Of a stretch of 64,000 bases of DNA, positions 1-8,743 are shown one piece after another. Source of the DNA: Streptomyces sp. CB01249 (GTDB lineage: Bacteria; Actinomycetota; Actinomycetes; Streptomycetales; Streptomycetaceae). The DNA lies in the NCBI RefSeq assembly GCF_001905735.1, contig NZ_LISW01000002.1:1-64000 (forward strand). Direction: 5' to 3'. Every line of letters begins with the position of its first letter. Position 1 is the stretch's first letter. The notes under the pieces are model-generated. The model made no database searches and was not told the DNA's origin. It worked only from the letters and a program-made list of their open reading frames with translations. The position numbers were made by a program, and so were the translations under genes.

Positions 1-10
1 TTGTGGGAAA

Positions 11-38
11 GCCCCGTGCCAACTGGCACGGGGCTTTT
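11..38. terminator. Rho-independent hairpin downstream of the response regulator gene
   Basis: A perfect 10-bp inverted repeat (11-20 and 25-34) with an AACT loop is followed by TTTT on the plus strand and by TTTCCC on the minus strand. It lies 8 bp beyond the stop of the minus-strand regulator gene, so it can end that operon and perhaps also a plus-strand transcript entering from the left edge. Confidence 0.8.
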
Positions 39-45
39 CTGCGTT

Positions 46-711
46 TCAGGCCGGGGTGACGAGGCGGGTGTCGTACGCCAGGATCACCGCCTGGACGCGG
101 TCCCTGGCCCCTGTCTTAGCGAGAATGCGGGAGACGTGTGTCTTCACCGTTGATTCCGCGAGGTGGAGGCGCTCGGAGATTTCGGAGTTGGTCCAGCCCT
201 GGCCGATCACCGTCAGGATTTCCCGTTCCCGGTCGGTGAGGCCGGCGATACGCGGATCCTGGACGGCCGGTTCGCCCGGGTCGGCCGGCAAGTGCTGTAC
301 GTACGCGTCCAGGAGCCGCCGGGTGAGGCTCGGGGCGACCACCGCGTCGCCGAGGGCCACGGCTCTGATGCCGGACAGCATCTCCTCCGGCAACGCGTCC
401 TTGATCAGGAAGCCGCTGGCGCCGGCACGGAGGCCGTCGTACGCGTACCGGTCCAGGTCGAAGGTCGTGACGATCAGGACGCGGGTGCGGGAACCCGCCC
501 CGATGATCCGGCGGGTCGCCTCTATGCCGTCCAGGAGCGGCATGCGGATGTCCATCAGGGCCACGTCCGGCTGGTGCCGGGCGACGAGCTGAAGCGCTTC
601 GTGGCCGTTGGCGGCCTCGCCGACGACCGTCATGTCGTCCTGGCTCTCCAGCAGCATGCGGAAGCCGAAGCGTTGCATCGGCTGGTCGTCCGCGATGAGC
701 ACGGTCGTCAC
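46..711 (-). CDS. LuxR/NarL-family two-component response regulator
   Basis: This 221-residue cytoplasmic transcription regulator has an N-terminal receiver domain with acidic pocket D8-D9 and phospho-acceptor D54 in the motif LMDIRMP. A C-terminal LuxR helix-turn-helix follows (GLTDREREIL through STVKTHVSRIL), the usual NarL layout and length. The GTG start at 711 overlaps the stop of the upstream histidine kinase gene (GTGA), so the pair is translationally coupled and the kinase is its likely partner. What it regulates is not visible; relatives often sit beside ABC exporters, and the upstream kinase seems to carry a trace of such a gene. Confidence 0.93.
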   Translation of the reverse strand: MTTVLIADDQPMQRFGFRMLLESQDDMTVVGEAANGHEALQLVARHQPDVALMDIRMPLLDGIEATRRIIGAGSRTRVLIVTTFDLDRYAYDGLRAGASGFLIKDALPEEMLSGIRAVALGDAVVAPSLTRRLLDAYVQHLPADPGEPAVQDPRIAGLTDREREILTVIGQGWTNSEISERLHLAESTVKTHVSRILAKTGARDRVQAVILAYDTRLVTPA

Positions 712-1991
712 GAGGGGGAGTCCTCCAGGGGGAGCCGGAGCCGTACCCGCCAGCCGCCTTCGGCGGACGGTCCGGCGTCGAGTGTGCCGTCGTACAGGGA
801 AGCGCGTGCGCGCATCCCGGTGATGCCCTGCCCGGTGCCTGCGGAGTTCCGCTCGTTCCGGGGCGGGTTGCCATTGTCCGTGACGAGGGCTTCCAGTGCG
901 CCGGGCCGGTACGTCAGGGTGACGTCGGCCGCGAGTGACGGTGAAGTGCCCGCGTGTTTCAGCGTGTTCGTCAGGGACTCCTGCACTACCCGGTAGGCCG
1001 TCAGCTGACGTCCTGGTGCGGGCGGTTGGGCCGGTGGTGTACCCCGTACATCGAGACGTACCGGCAGACCTGCCCGGCGTACGCCTGCCAGGAGCGCGTC
1101 GATGTCGTCCAGGGTGGGCTGCGGGGTGCGGTCCGCGTCCTCCGGTTGGTCGCGCAGCACACCGAGCAGGCGGCGGAGTTCGGCTAGGGCCTGGCGGCTG
1201 GTGGTGCCGATGGCTTCCAGCGCCTGGGCCGCGCGCTCCGGGCTGCGGGCCGCCGCGTACGAGCCGCCGTCGGCCAGGCTCGTGATGACGGAGAGGTTGT
1301 GGCCGATGATGTCGTGCATCTCCCGGGCGATCCGGGTCCGTTCTGCGGCGGCGGCCAGACGGGCCTGCTGGTCGCGTTCGCGTTCCAGGCGGTCGGCCCG
1401 GTCGAGAAGGGCCTCGGTGTACTCCTTGCGCGTACGCACCAGGATTCCCGCCAGGGCGGCGATGGCGAACATCCAGACGTGCGGGAGCAGGAGGCGGCCC
1501 CAGACCTCCGGGAACCGACCCGAGGCGATCACCAGCGGTGCCGCGACCAGGGCGCCCGACCAGGCGAGCGTGCGCATCGGGAGGCGTACCGCGATGTTGA
1601 AGACCACGATCTCCTGGAGCAGCGACGCCTGGATCAGCGCACCCGTCCACACGTTGGCCAGCGAGAACGGCGCCATGAAGGCGAGCACGGCCAGCGGGTG
1701 GGTACGGCGCCACAGCAGCGGAACGGAGAAGGCCGCGCTCATGGTGAACACCAGCGGCGCCAGGACGTGCGGGTCCGCCGCGACCGTGCGCCACCCGCCC
1801 GACGAGACGTCGAGGACGGCGAACAGCACCCAGCACGTGGTGAGGATGCCGTTCCAGACCGACGGCCGGCGTTGATCGAAGGTGCGGATGCGTTGGGACA
1901 GACGCTGTATGTGTCCGGTGAGCGGGGTGGCGGCCGACGGCGATCTCCATCGGTCCCCGTAGCGTTTGGTGAGTGTGTGCGCCCTGATCAT
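708..1991 (-). CDS. Sensor histidine kinase (HisKA_3 class) with an ABC-ATPase-like N-terminal extension
   Basis: This 427-residue membrane kinase has four to five N-terminal hydrophobic helices, a HisKA_3 dimerisation segment with the phospho-accepting His in AREMHDIIGHN, and a HATPase_c domain ending near GQGITGMRARASLYDG. It overlaps the regulator gene by 4 bp. The chosen ATG at 1991 gives the N-terminus MIRAHTLTKRYGD, which is how DrrA-type ABC ATPases begin, before switching to the normal kinase start at HIQRLSQR. A TAGCTT -10-like box ends 7 bp before this ATG, suggesting a leaderless transcript. Homologues as I recall them start close to the HIQRL segment, so the first 25 or so residues are probably acquired. 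Confidence 0.88.
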   Translation of the reverse strand: MIRAHTLTKRYGDRWRSPSAATPLTGHIQRLSQRIRTFDQRRPSVWNGILTTCWVLFAVLDVSSGGWRTVAADPHVLAPLVFTMSAAFSVPLLWRRTHPLAVLAFMAPFSLANVWTGALIQASLLQEIVVFNIAVRLPMRTLAWSGALVAAPLVIASGRFPEVWGRLLLPHVWMFAIAALAGILVRTRKEYTEALLDRADRLERERDQQARLAAAAERTRIAREMHDIIGHNLSVITSLADGGSYAAARSPERAAQALEAIGTTSRQALAELRRLLGVLRDQPEDADRTPQPTLDDIDALLAGVRRAGLPVRLDVRGTPPAQPPAPGRQLTAYRVVQESLTNTLKHAGTSPSLAADVTLTYRPGALEALVTDNGNPPRNERNSAGTGQGITGMRARASLYDGTLDAGPSAEGGWRVRLRLPLEDSPS

Positions 1992-2134
1992 GCGGTCGAA
2001 GCTACGGTGCGGGTGCGATCTGGTCATCGGACCGGGGGCGGGAGGTGCGGGGGCGTGTAGTACCAGGGGACGACGCGTGGCAGGCGGGGCCAATCCGTTT
2101 GCGTGGTCTCGGGAGCGCGGGTCAGGATCGGGGC

Positions 2135-2692
2135 ATGGACTACGTGATACGGCCGGTGCGCGCCGACGAGTGGCGGTCGGTGAAGGAGCTCCGGCTGGCC
2201 GCCTTGCAGGACCCGGCTGCCCCGGTGGCGTTCCTGGAGACGTACGAGCAGGGACTGAAGCGCTCCGACGAGGCGTGGCGGGAGCGGACGGTGGACGCCT
2301 CCGAGGACGGTGGGGGCGAGGTACGGCAGTTCGTCGCGGAGGGCCCGGACGGTGCCTGGGCGGGCTCGGTGACGGTGCTCGTGGAGGGCCCGGACGTCGA
2401 GGCGCGGTTCGGTGAGGCGGCGTCGGTGAACCAGGGGCACCTGGTCGGCGTGTTCGTACGGCCGGAGGCGCGGGGCGCGGGGGTGGCGGATGCGCTGTTC
2501 CGGGCTGCTGTGGACTGGGCGTGGTCGCTGGAGGCGCCGCGGCTGGAGCGCGTACGGCTGTATGTGCACGAGAACAATCCGCGCGCCGAGGCGTTCTACC
2601 GGCGGTTCGGCTTTGTGCCGACCGGGGAGTCGGTGCCGATGCCCGGGGACCCGGACGCGCGTGAGCTGGAGTACGCGGTGGCGCGGCCCTGA
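2135..2692 (+). CDS. GNAT-family N-acetyltransferase
   Basis: This 185-residue single-domain acetyltransferase shows the acetyl-CoA loop region VGVFVRPEARGAGVADALFRA at about residues 104-124, and the C-terminal GNAT signature of Asn-Pro-x-Ala, then FYRRFGF. The substrate is unknown. ATG 2135 was chosen over the upstream GTG because the protein then starts with the usual IRPVRADEW strand. A TTGCGT-18 bp-CAGGAT promoter-like pair ends 6 bp before this ATG, consistent with a leaderless mRNA. The gene converges on the secretion cluster 15 bp away. Confidence 0.9.
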   Translation: MDYVIRPVRADEWRSVKELRLAALQDPAAPVAFLETYEQGLKRSDEAWRERTVDASEDGGGEVRQFVAEGPDGAWAGSVTVLVEGPDVEARFGEAASVNQGHLVGVFVRPEARGAGVADALFRAAVDWAWSLEAPRLERVRLYVHENNPRAEAFYRRFGFVPTGESVPMPGDPDARELEYAVARP

Positions 2693-2707
2693 GGCCGTGC
2701 CCGCTCC

Positions 2708-4390
2708 TCAGAGGCTGCTGGGTGTCCGGAGCTGTTGCGTCCAGTGTGAGCGGGCCTGTTCCGGGGAACGGAGCAGGGCGATGGTGGACAGCCCCTGGGT
2801 CTGGCCGGATCTCAGCAGCTCGGGCAGGCGGGGCAGGGGGGCGACGGCCGCGATGTCGTCGAGGACGAGCGTCATTGGTGGGTCGAGCCGGCCGTCGGAT
2901 GACCGTGCGGCCATGCGGCGGCCGTGCTCGACCACGTCTGCGGCGAACGCGGTGAGCAGGGGCATCGTCCCTGGACCGGATCGCGGGGTCTCGATGGCTT
3001 CACCCACCACATAGATGCTGCCCCCTTCATCCGCAAAGGAATCCAGTGCGAGCGCATCTGCTCGATTTGGTGTGCAGGCGTCGCGGACGTGTACGGAGGA
3101 GAGGGCGCCGAACGCCCGCACCGTCAGTTCCTGTGCCATCTCGCGGCGTTCGGGATGGCCGGTGAGCGCGGACTCCAGGAGTCCGGCGAGTCCGGGGGCC
3201 GCCTTGGGGTGGGTGCGCAGCAGGCGGACCGGTTCGTGGGCGTTGCCGCCGATGGCCCAGCGGTGGACCTGGCGGAAGGGGCGTCCGTCGATGGCGGCGG
3301 CGTGCAGCCAGCAGCGCAGGAGGGTTTCGGCGAGGTCGGCCGTCGCCGAGTCGACGCGGGCCTGGGGGCGGACGGGGGCGAGCAGCGCGCCTGCGCGGGC
3401 CGCGGCCCGGTCGGCCTGCTCGCAGCCGGTGGTGGGCGCCCAGTGCAGCCGGGCCGGGGTGTCGCAGAGGTGGCCGGGGTCGTAGACGAGGACGGGGCCG
3501 AGTTTGGCGCGGGCGTCCTTGGTCTCGGCCCAGAGGGTGGGGTCGGAGGTCACGACGAGCACGGGGCCGTCGGCTTCGCGGATGGCCTGGACGGCGGTGG
3601 CCCGGCGGGTGGCGGCGGGGCCGTAGAGGACGAGAGGGGTGCGCGGGGAGGGGACGGTGGGTGCCGTCTCCGCGAGGGCCGTGTGGGTCGTGGCCGTCGG
3701 TGCGGGCCGTGTATTTCGCGTGGTGCGTGCTTGGGGGGCGGCTTCGGTGGGAAGGGCCGTCGCCTGCGGTGCGGTTTCGGTGAGGTGTTCGGCGGGAACC
3801 GGGGTGGCCGGCGCGGGGACGGGTGCCGTCTTGCGGAGGGCGTCGGGGGTGGGCTCGGGGGCCGGTTCCGGCTCGGGGAGCGCCGACTCGTACGCGTAGC
3901 CCTGCTGCTTGTTGCGCCGGCCGGTCTTCCGGCCCTTGCCCTGTGCCAGCTTGCGCCGTGCGCGCTCCTCGCGGTGGGCCTGTTCGAGGAGGGCCAGCCG
4001 TTCGTCGCGTTCCGCGCGGCGGCGGGCCAGTCCGGCGCGCCAGCGGGTGATGACGCCCATGACGAAGATCGTCAGCACCACGAGCACCATCAGTTCGCCG
4101 ATGAGCAGGCCCCAGAACAGGCCGTACCCGGAGAGCTGGCCGGGTGGGGTGCTGGGCCAGGCGGCGGGCAGGTCGTGCGGGGCCTCCAGCAGGCGGCGGA
4201 GGGCCAGGGGTGTCTCGGTCGGTGTGACGCCGTCGGGCCAGGCGCCGTGGGCGAGGAGGCCGGCGAACCCGGTGGCCGCCCAGGCCATCAGCGTCAGTCC
4301 GAGAAGGAAGGCCAGCAGTCCGACGAGCAGGCCGTCGGGGATGCCGGCCCCCTTGCCGTCGCCGGACCGTCCCCCGTCGCTCCCTGCCAT
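2708..4390 (-). CDS. Type IV coupling protein-like (TraG/VirD4-like) membrane protein with degenerate P-loop
   Basis: This 560-residue protein has two N-terminal membrane helices (about residues 20-45 and 95-120), an Arg-rich cytoplasmic stretch, a Pro/Ala-rich linker (about 165-245) and a C-terminal RecA-like domain. The place of the Walker A loop (about residues 255-262) reads GPAATRRA, so the Lys-Ser/Thr pair is missing; the Walker B-like strand VLDDIAAV (about 509-516) has Asp-Asp. The gene is the last of the secretion cluster and starts 1 bp after the VirB4-like gene stops. By position it would be the coupling ATPase, but the altered P-loop makes ATP hydrolysis doubtful. I recall close Streptomyces homologues with a similar loop, so this is probably a family trait and not a mutation. 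Confidence 0.8.
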   Translation of the reverse strand: MAGSDGGRSGDGKGAGIPDGLLVGLLAFLLGLTLMAWAATGFAGLLAHGAWPDGVTPTETPLALRRLLEAPHDLPAAWPSTPPGQLSGYGLFWGLLIGELMVLVVLTIFVMGVITRWRAGLARRRAERDERLALLEQAHREERARRKLAQGKGRKTGRRNKQQGYAYESALPEPEPAPEPTPDALRKTAPVPAPATPVPAEHLTETAPQATALPTEAAPQARTTRNTRPAPTATTHTALAETAPTVPSPRTPLVLYGPAATRRATAVQAIREADGPVLVVTSDPTLWAETKDARAKLGPVLVYDPGHLCDTPARLHWAPTTGCEQADRAAARAGALLAPVRPQARVDSATADLAETLLRCWLHAAAIDGRPFRQVHRWAIGGNAHEPVRLLRTHPKAAPGLAGLLESALTGHPERREMAQELTVRAFGALSSVHVRDACTPNRADALALDSFADEGGSIYVVGEAIETPRSGPGTMPLLTAFAADVVEHGRRMAARSSDGRLDPPMTLVLDDIAAVAPLPRLPELLRSGQTQGLSTIALLRSPEQARSHWTQQLRTPSSL

Positions 4391-4391
4391 G

Positions 4392-5810
4392 TCATGCCAC
4401 CGTTGACTCGGACGACTCGTTCAGTCGCTGCTGGTTCTCGATCCTGGCCGCGCGTTCCTCCGCTTCGAGGTCGGCGGCTCTTACGTCGTCCGGGAGCAGG
4501 TCGCTCACGGACGACTCGGTCATGGCGCGGTCGGTGAAGACGAGGGGGCGTTCGGCTTCGCTGATCAGGTGTTTGACGACCTGTACGTTGCCGTTCACGT
4601 CCCAGACCGCGATTCCCGGGGTGAGGGTGGGGATGATTTCGACGGCCCAGCGGGGCAGGCCGAGGACCCGGCCGGTGGCTCTCGCCTCGTCGGCCTTCTG
4701 GGCGTAGATCGTGCGGGTGGAGGCCATCTTGAGGATGGCGGCGGCTTCGCGCGCGGCGGCGCCGTCGACCACGTCGCTGAGGTGGTGGACGACGGCGACG
4801 AAGGAGAGGCCGAGGCGGCGGCCGAACTTCAGCAGGCGCTGGAAGAGCTGGGCGACGAAGGGCGAGTTGATGATGTGCCAGGCCTCTTCGACCAGGAAGA
4901 TGCGCTTCTTGCGGTCGGGCCTGATCCAGGTGTGTTCGAGCCAGACGCCGACGATCGCCATCAGGATGGGCATGGCGATGGAGTTGCGGTCGATGTGCGA
5001 GAGGTCGAAGACGATCAGGGGGGCGTCCAGGTCGATGCCGAAGGACGTCGGGCCGTCGAACATGCCGCGCAGGTCGCCGTCGACCAGCCGGTCGAGGACG
5101 AGGGCGACGTCCAGGCCCCAGGCGCGGACGTCGTCTATGTCGACGTTCATCGCCTGGGCGGATTCCGGTTCGGGGTGGCGCAGCTGCTCGACGATGTCGG
5201 TGAGGACGGGCTGGCGGTCGGTCGTCGTGGCGTTGACGTAGGCGTGGGCGACCTTGAGGGCGAAGCCGGAGCGTTCGTCCAGGCCGTGACCCATGGCGAC
5301 TTCGATGATGGTGCGGAGCAGGGCGAGCTGGCCGGTGGTGGTGATGGCCGGGTCGAGCGGGTTGAGCCGGATGCCGCCGTTGAGCGCGGAGGTGGGGTCG
5401 AGGCGGATGGGGGTGAGGCCGAGCTCCTGCGCGATGAGGTTCCACTCGCCGACGCCGTCCTCGCCCTGGGCGTCGAGGACGACGACCTGGCGGTCGCGGA
5501 AGCGGAGCTGGCGGAGCACGTACGTCTTCTCCAGCGCGGACTTGCCGTTCCCGGACTCGCCGAGGACCAGCCAGTGGGGGGCGGGGAGCTGCTGTCCGTA
5601 GAGCTGGAAGGGGTCGTAGATGTAGCCCTTGCCGGAGTACACCTCGCGGCCGATGATCACACCGGAGTCGCCGAGGCCGGGGGCGGCGGTGGGCAGGTAG
5701 ACGGCCTGGGCCTGGCCGGTCGAGGTGCGGACGGGCAGCCGGGTGGTCTCCACCTTCCCGAAGAGGAAGGCGGTAAAGGCGTCCGACAACGCGGACAGCG
5801 GATCTCGCAT
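4392..5810 (-). CDS. VirB4-like secretion ATPase (C-terminal ATPase half)
   Basis: This 472-residue cytoplasmic ATPase has an intact Walker A GESGNGKS (about residues 84-91), a Walker B ending in FLVEEAW (about 303-311), and VirB4/TraC-type features between them. VirB4 proteins energise assembly and substrate transfer in type IV secretion. It lacks the roughly 300-residue N-terminal half of a usual VirB4; the next gene upstream (5850-7400) probably supplies that part, making this a split VirB4. It lies 39 bp after that gene and 1 bp before the coupling-protein gene. Confidence 0.87.
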   Translation of the reverse strand: MRDPLSALSDAFTAFLFGKVETTRLPVRTSTGQAQAVYLPTAAPGLGDSGVIIGREVYSGKGYIYDPFQLYGQQLPAPHWLVLGESGNGKSALEKTYVLRQLRFRDRQVVVLDAQGEDGVGEWNLIAQELGLTPIRLDPTSALNGGIRLNPLDPAITTTGQLALLRTIIEVAMGHGLDERSGFALKVAHAYVNATTTDRQPVLTDIVEQLRHPEPESAQAMNVDIDDVRAWGLDVALVLDRLVDGDLRGMFDGPTSFGIDLDAPLIVFDLSHIDRNSIAMPILMAIVGVWLEHTWIRPDRKKRIFLVEEAWHIINSPFVAQLFQRLLKFGRRLGLSFVAVVHHLSDVVDGAAAREAAAILKMASTRTIYAQKADEARATGRVLGLPRWAVEIIPTLTPGIAVWDVNGNVQVVKHLISEAERPLVFTDRAMTESSVSDLLPDDVRAADLEAEERAARIENQQRLNESSESTVA

Positions 5811-5849
5811 GGCGTGACTGACCTCCCTCTCGGTGTCGCGGACTGGCGG

Positions 5850-7400
5850 TTAGCGGCGGATGCCGGTGGCGAACGGCAGGGTGTTGACGAAGGCGCGGTG
5901 GTGCTCGCGGTCGCACCATTCGAGCTTCAGGTACGACTTTCCGGCCGAGGCGCGGATGGTCCGCTTGTCGCGGGCGAGGGCTTCGGGGGAGCGGGACGAC
6001 ACGGTGATGTACCCCACGAGGTTGACGCCGGCGGCGCCGCTGGCGAGGTCTTCACCCCGTTGGTCGAGGCGGCCGTGGGCGGCGATGTCGCGGGGGTCGA
6101 CGGTGCGGTTCATCTTGGCCTGGCGGCTGGCCTCGGCGTCGTCGTTGGTCTTCTCGGTGAGCATGCGCTCGATGGCGATCTCGGTGGGTTCCAGGTCCAT
6201 GCAGACGGCGACGGTGCGGATGACGTCGGGGGTGTGGACGAGGAGGGGGGCCAGGAAGTTGACGCCGACGGGGGTCATCGGCCACTCCTTCACCCAGGCG
6301 GTGGAGTGGCACCAGGGGGCGCGGGTGGACGATTCGCGGGTCTTGGCCTGGAGGTAGGTCGGCTCGACGGCGTCGAGCTCGGCGGGCCAGGCGTTGCGCT
6401 TCGTCATGGCCTGGATGTGGTCGATGGGGTGGTCGGGGTCGTACATGGAGTGGACGAGGGAGGCCAGCCGGCTCTGGCCGAGGGGCTGGCGGACCCGGAT
6501 GTCGGCTTCGGCGAGGCGGGCGCAGATGTCGGTGAGCTCGCGGGCCATGACGACGGCGAGGCCGGCGTCGCGGTCCAGCTTGCGGCCGGAGTGGGGGCGG
6601 GCGGCGCGGGCCATGGCGTGGGCCTCGGCGGCGAGCTCGCGGTTGAAGTGCATGCAGGCGACGAGGTAGGCGCGGTGCTGCTCGCTGGAGGTGGAGACCA
6701 TGGACTGGAGCTGGTCGTAGGAGTCCTGGAGCCAGCGGGGGGATGCCTGGGCGCCGCGCTGGGCGACGTCCTTGGCGTGGGCGTCGGGGTCGGCGGGGAG
6801 GGTGCGGGCGAGCATCTGGAGGCGGGTGACGAAGCCGTCTCCGTTGGCGACGTGCTTGAGGAGGGTGCCGAAGCGGTCGACGAGGGCTTCCTGGTCCTCG
6901 CTGTCGCGCAGGCCGACGCCCGGGCCCTCGATCTCGATGGCGGCGGTGACGGTGCGCCGGTCGGCGTGGAGGAGGACGGCGATCTCGTCGGGGCCGAAGG
7001 GGGCGGAGAGCCAGTTGATGCGGCCGATGCCGGGGGGCGGGCCGATCTCGACCTCGCGGCCGTCGGCGCGGGTGCCGGCTTCGATGGCGGCGGAGCGGTA
7101 GGTGGTGCCGCGGCGGAGCGAGCGCTTGTAGCTGCGGTTGATCTCGAACCACTTGTAGAAGGTCCGGTGCCGGTACGGGACGTAGACCATGGCGATGGCG
7201 AGCAGCGGGAAGCCGGTGAGCAGCACGATGCGCAGGGAGAGGACGGGGACGAGCAGGCCGCTCATCATGCCGAGGAACGCGCCGGCGATGATCAGGGCGA
7301 TTTCGCCCGTCTCGCGGTTCTTGCCGACGATCGCGTTCGGCCGGGCGCGGCCGATGAGATACGTACGGCGGGGCGCGATCGGATGGGACTGTGTGCTCAA
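5850..7400 (-). CDS. SCO6880-family protein (PrgI/VirB3 plus VirB4 N-terminal-like)
   Basis: The 516 residues begin with a PrgI/VirB3-like module with two close membrane helices (about 35-75), followed by a large soluble region like the N-terminal domain of VirB4. No P-loop is seen. In the type IV secretion family this part contacts the inner-membrane complex while the separate ATPase at 4392-5810 provides energy. The ATG at 7400 overlaps the stop of the VirB6-like gene by 4 bp (ATGA), indicating translational coupling. The family name comes from memory of Streptomyces annotation. Confidence 0.83.
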   Translation of the reverse strand: MSTQSHPIAPRRTYLIGRARPNAIVGKNRETGEIALIIAGAFLGMMSGLLVPVLSLRIVLLTGFPLLAIAMVYVPYRHRTFYKWFEINRSYKRSLRRGTTYRSAAIEAGTRADGREVEIGPPPGIGRINWLSAPFGPDEIAVLLHADRRTVTAAIEIEGPGVGLRDSEDQEALVDRFGTLLKHVANGDGFVTRLQMLARTLPADPDAHAKDVAQRGAQASPRWLQDSYDQLQSMVSTSSEQHRAYLVACMHFNRELAAEAHAMARAARPHSGRKLDRDAGLAVVMARELTDICARLAEADIRVRQPLGQSRLASLVHSMYDPDHPIDHIQAMTKRNAWPAELDAVEPTYLQAKTRESSTRAPWCHSTAWVKEWPMTPVGVNFLAPLLVHTPDVIRTVAVCMDLEPTEIAIERMLTEKTNDDAEASRQAKMNRTVDPRDIAAHGRLDQRGEDLASGAAGVNLVGYITVSSRSPEALARDKRTIRASAGKSYLKLEWCDREHHRAFVNTLPFATGIRR

Positions 7401-8743
7401 CGCCCGCCACCTCCTGTGCGGTTGTTACCTGTGCTGCCTGGTCCGCCGCGGGTGCCGCGGCTGCTGTGGGGGGTGCCGGCGGTCGGGGAGCCGCTGCGGG
7501 GCGGGGGTGCGGCGGAGGGGGTGGATCCGCCGCCGGGGTTACGGGAGCTGTGGGCGGCGACTCCGCCGCTGACGGGGTTGGCGGGGCGGCCGCCGCCGCT
7601 GCTGGTGTCGCCGCTGTTCTGGCCGCCGCGGCTGCTGTGGGTCTTGATGCCCTGGGAGACGAGGGCGGCGGGGGAGCTGATCATGGCGGCGGCCTGGGAG
7701 CCGTCGGTGGCCTGCTTGCGGTTGGTGCGGGCGCCTTGGATCTCGTCGCCGAAGCCGGGGACGAAGCGGTAGATCATGGCGGAGGCGAAGATGGCCAGCA
7801 GGATGATGGCGAGGCCGGAGACGACGGCGGAGAAGGCGTCGGGGCCGTCGTCGGAGGAGAGGGCGCCGGCGAGGCCGAGGACGACGACGATGACGGGTTT
7901 GACCATGATCACCGCGATCATGATGCCCGCCCAGCGGCGTACGTGTCCCCACATGTTCTTGTCCACGAGTCCGGCGTAGACGGCGGTTCCCAGGAGGGCG
8001 CCGACGTAGAGCAGGGCGGCGCGGATGACGAGTTCGAGCCAGAGGATGCCGGCGGCGAGGATGGAGACGAGGGAGACGACGATCAGCATGATCGGTCCGC
8101 CGCCGATGTCGGAGTCCTTCTTGAGGGCTTGGGCGAAGGAGCCGAAGAAGACGTCGGTCTGGCCGCCGGAGGAGGAGGCGATGACTTCGGTGACGCCGTC
8201 GGTGGCGGAGACGATGGTGTAGAGGATGAGGGGGGTGAAGGCGGAGGCGAGGACGGTGAGCCAGAGGAAGCCGATGGCCTCGGAGATGGCGGTGGTGAGG
8301 GGGACGCCGCGGATGGCTCGTTTGGCTACGGCGAGGAGCCAGAGGACGAGCGTGAGGACGGTGGAGGCGGCGAAGACGATGGCGTACTGCTGGAGGAAGC
8401 GGGTGTTCGTGAAGTCGACGTTGGCGGTGTCCTTGACGGCGTCGCTGAGCTTGCCCACGATCCACGCGGCGGCGTCGGCGCAGCCGCGGCCGAGCGAGGT
8501 GAGGGGGTCCAGGGCGGGGTCGGTGCTGGAGGGTGGGGTGGATTTGGGGGAGCTGGCGCTTCCGCCCTGGCAGTACTGGCGTGCAGGACCTGCGATGAGC
8601 TCACATGCGTCGTTGCCCTTGCTGGGTGCGGGGCTCGGAGACGGTGCTGCCGCAGCTCGTGCAGCGAAGACCACTACGACGGCCTGAAGCGTTGCTGCCG
8701 CGGCTGTAACGGAACCCGCGCGAAGGCGGAGGCTAGCGCGCAT
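7397..8743 (-). CDS. VirB6/TrbL-like polytopic membrane channel protein
   Basis: This 448-residue protein has an N-terminal signal-like helix (about 10-35), a short extracytoplasmic segment with two Cys (in DACEL and RQYCQG), then about six membrane helices between residues 115 and 335. The C-terminal 110 residues are a disordered Gly/Ser/Pro-rich tail. This shape fits the VirB6/TrbL inner-membrane channel of type IV secretion systems. It overlaps its upstream neighbour by 11 bp and its downstream neighbour by 4 bp, so it is tightly fixed in the operon. Assignment rests on topology and neighbours, since the family is poorly conserved in sequence. Confidence 0.78.
   Translation of the reverse strand: MRASLRLRAGSVTAAAATLQAVVVVFAARAAAAPSPSPAPSKGNDACELIAGPARQYCQGGSASSPKSTPPSSTDPALDPLTSLGRGCADAAAWIVGKLSDAVKDTANVDFTNTRFLQQYAIVFAASTVLTLVLWLLAVAKRAIRGVPLTTAISEAIGFLWLTVLASAFTPLILYTIVSATDGVTEVIASSSGGQTDVFFGSFAQALKKDSDIGGGPIMLIVVSLVSILAAGILWLELVIRAALLYVGALLGTAVYAGLVDKNMWGHVRRWAGIMIAVIMVKPVIVVVLGLAGALSSDDGPDAFSAVVSGLAIILLAIFASAMIYRFVPGFGDEIQGARTNRKQATDGSQAAAMISSPAALVSQGIKTHSSRGGQNSGDTSSGGGRPANPVSGGVAAHSSRNPGGGSTPSAAPPPRSGSPTAGTPHSSRGTRGGPGSTGNNRTGGGGR

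Noticed and set aside
4569..7772. A 1067-residue forward-strand open frame
   Set aside because: It is antisense to the VirB4-like and SCO6880-family genes. Its translation is Gly/Val/Asp/Glu-rich low complexity, as expected of an antisense frame in very GC-rich coding DNA.
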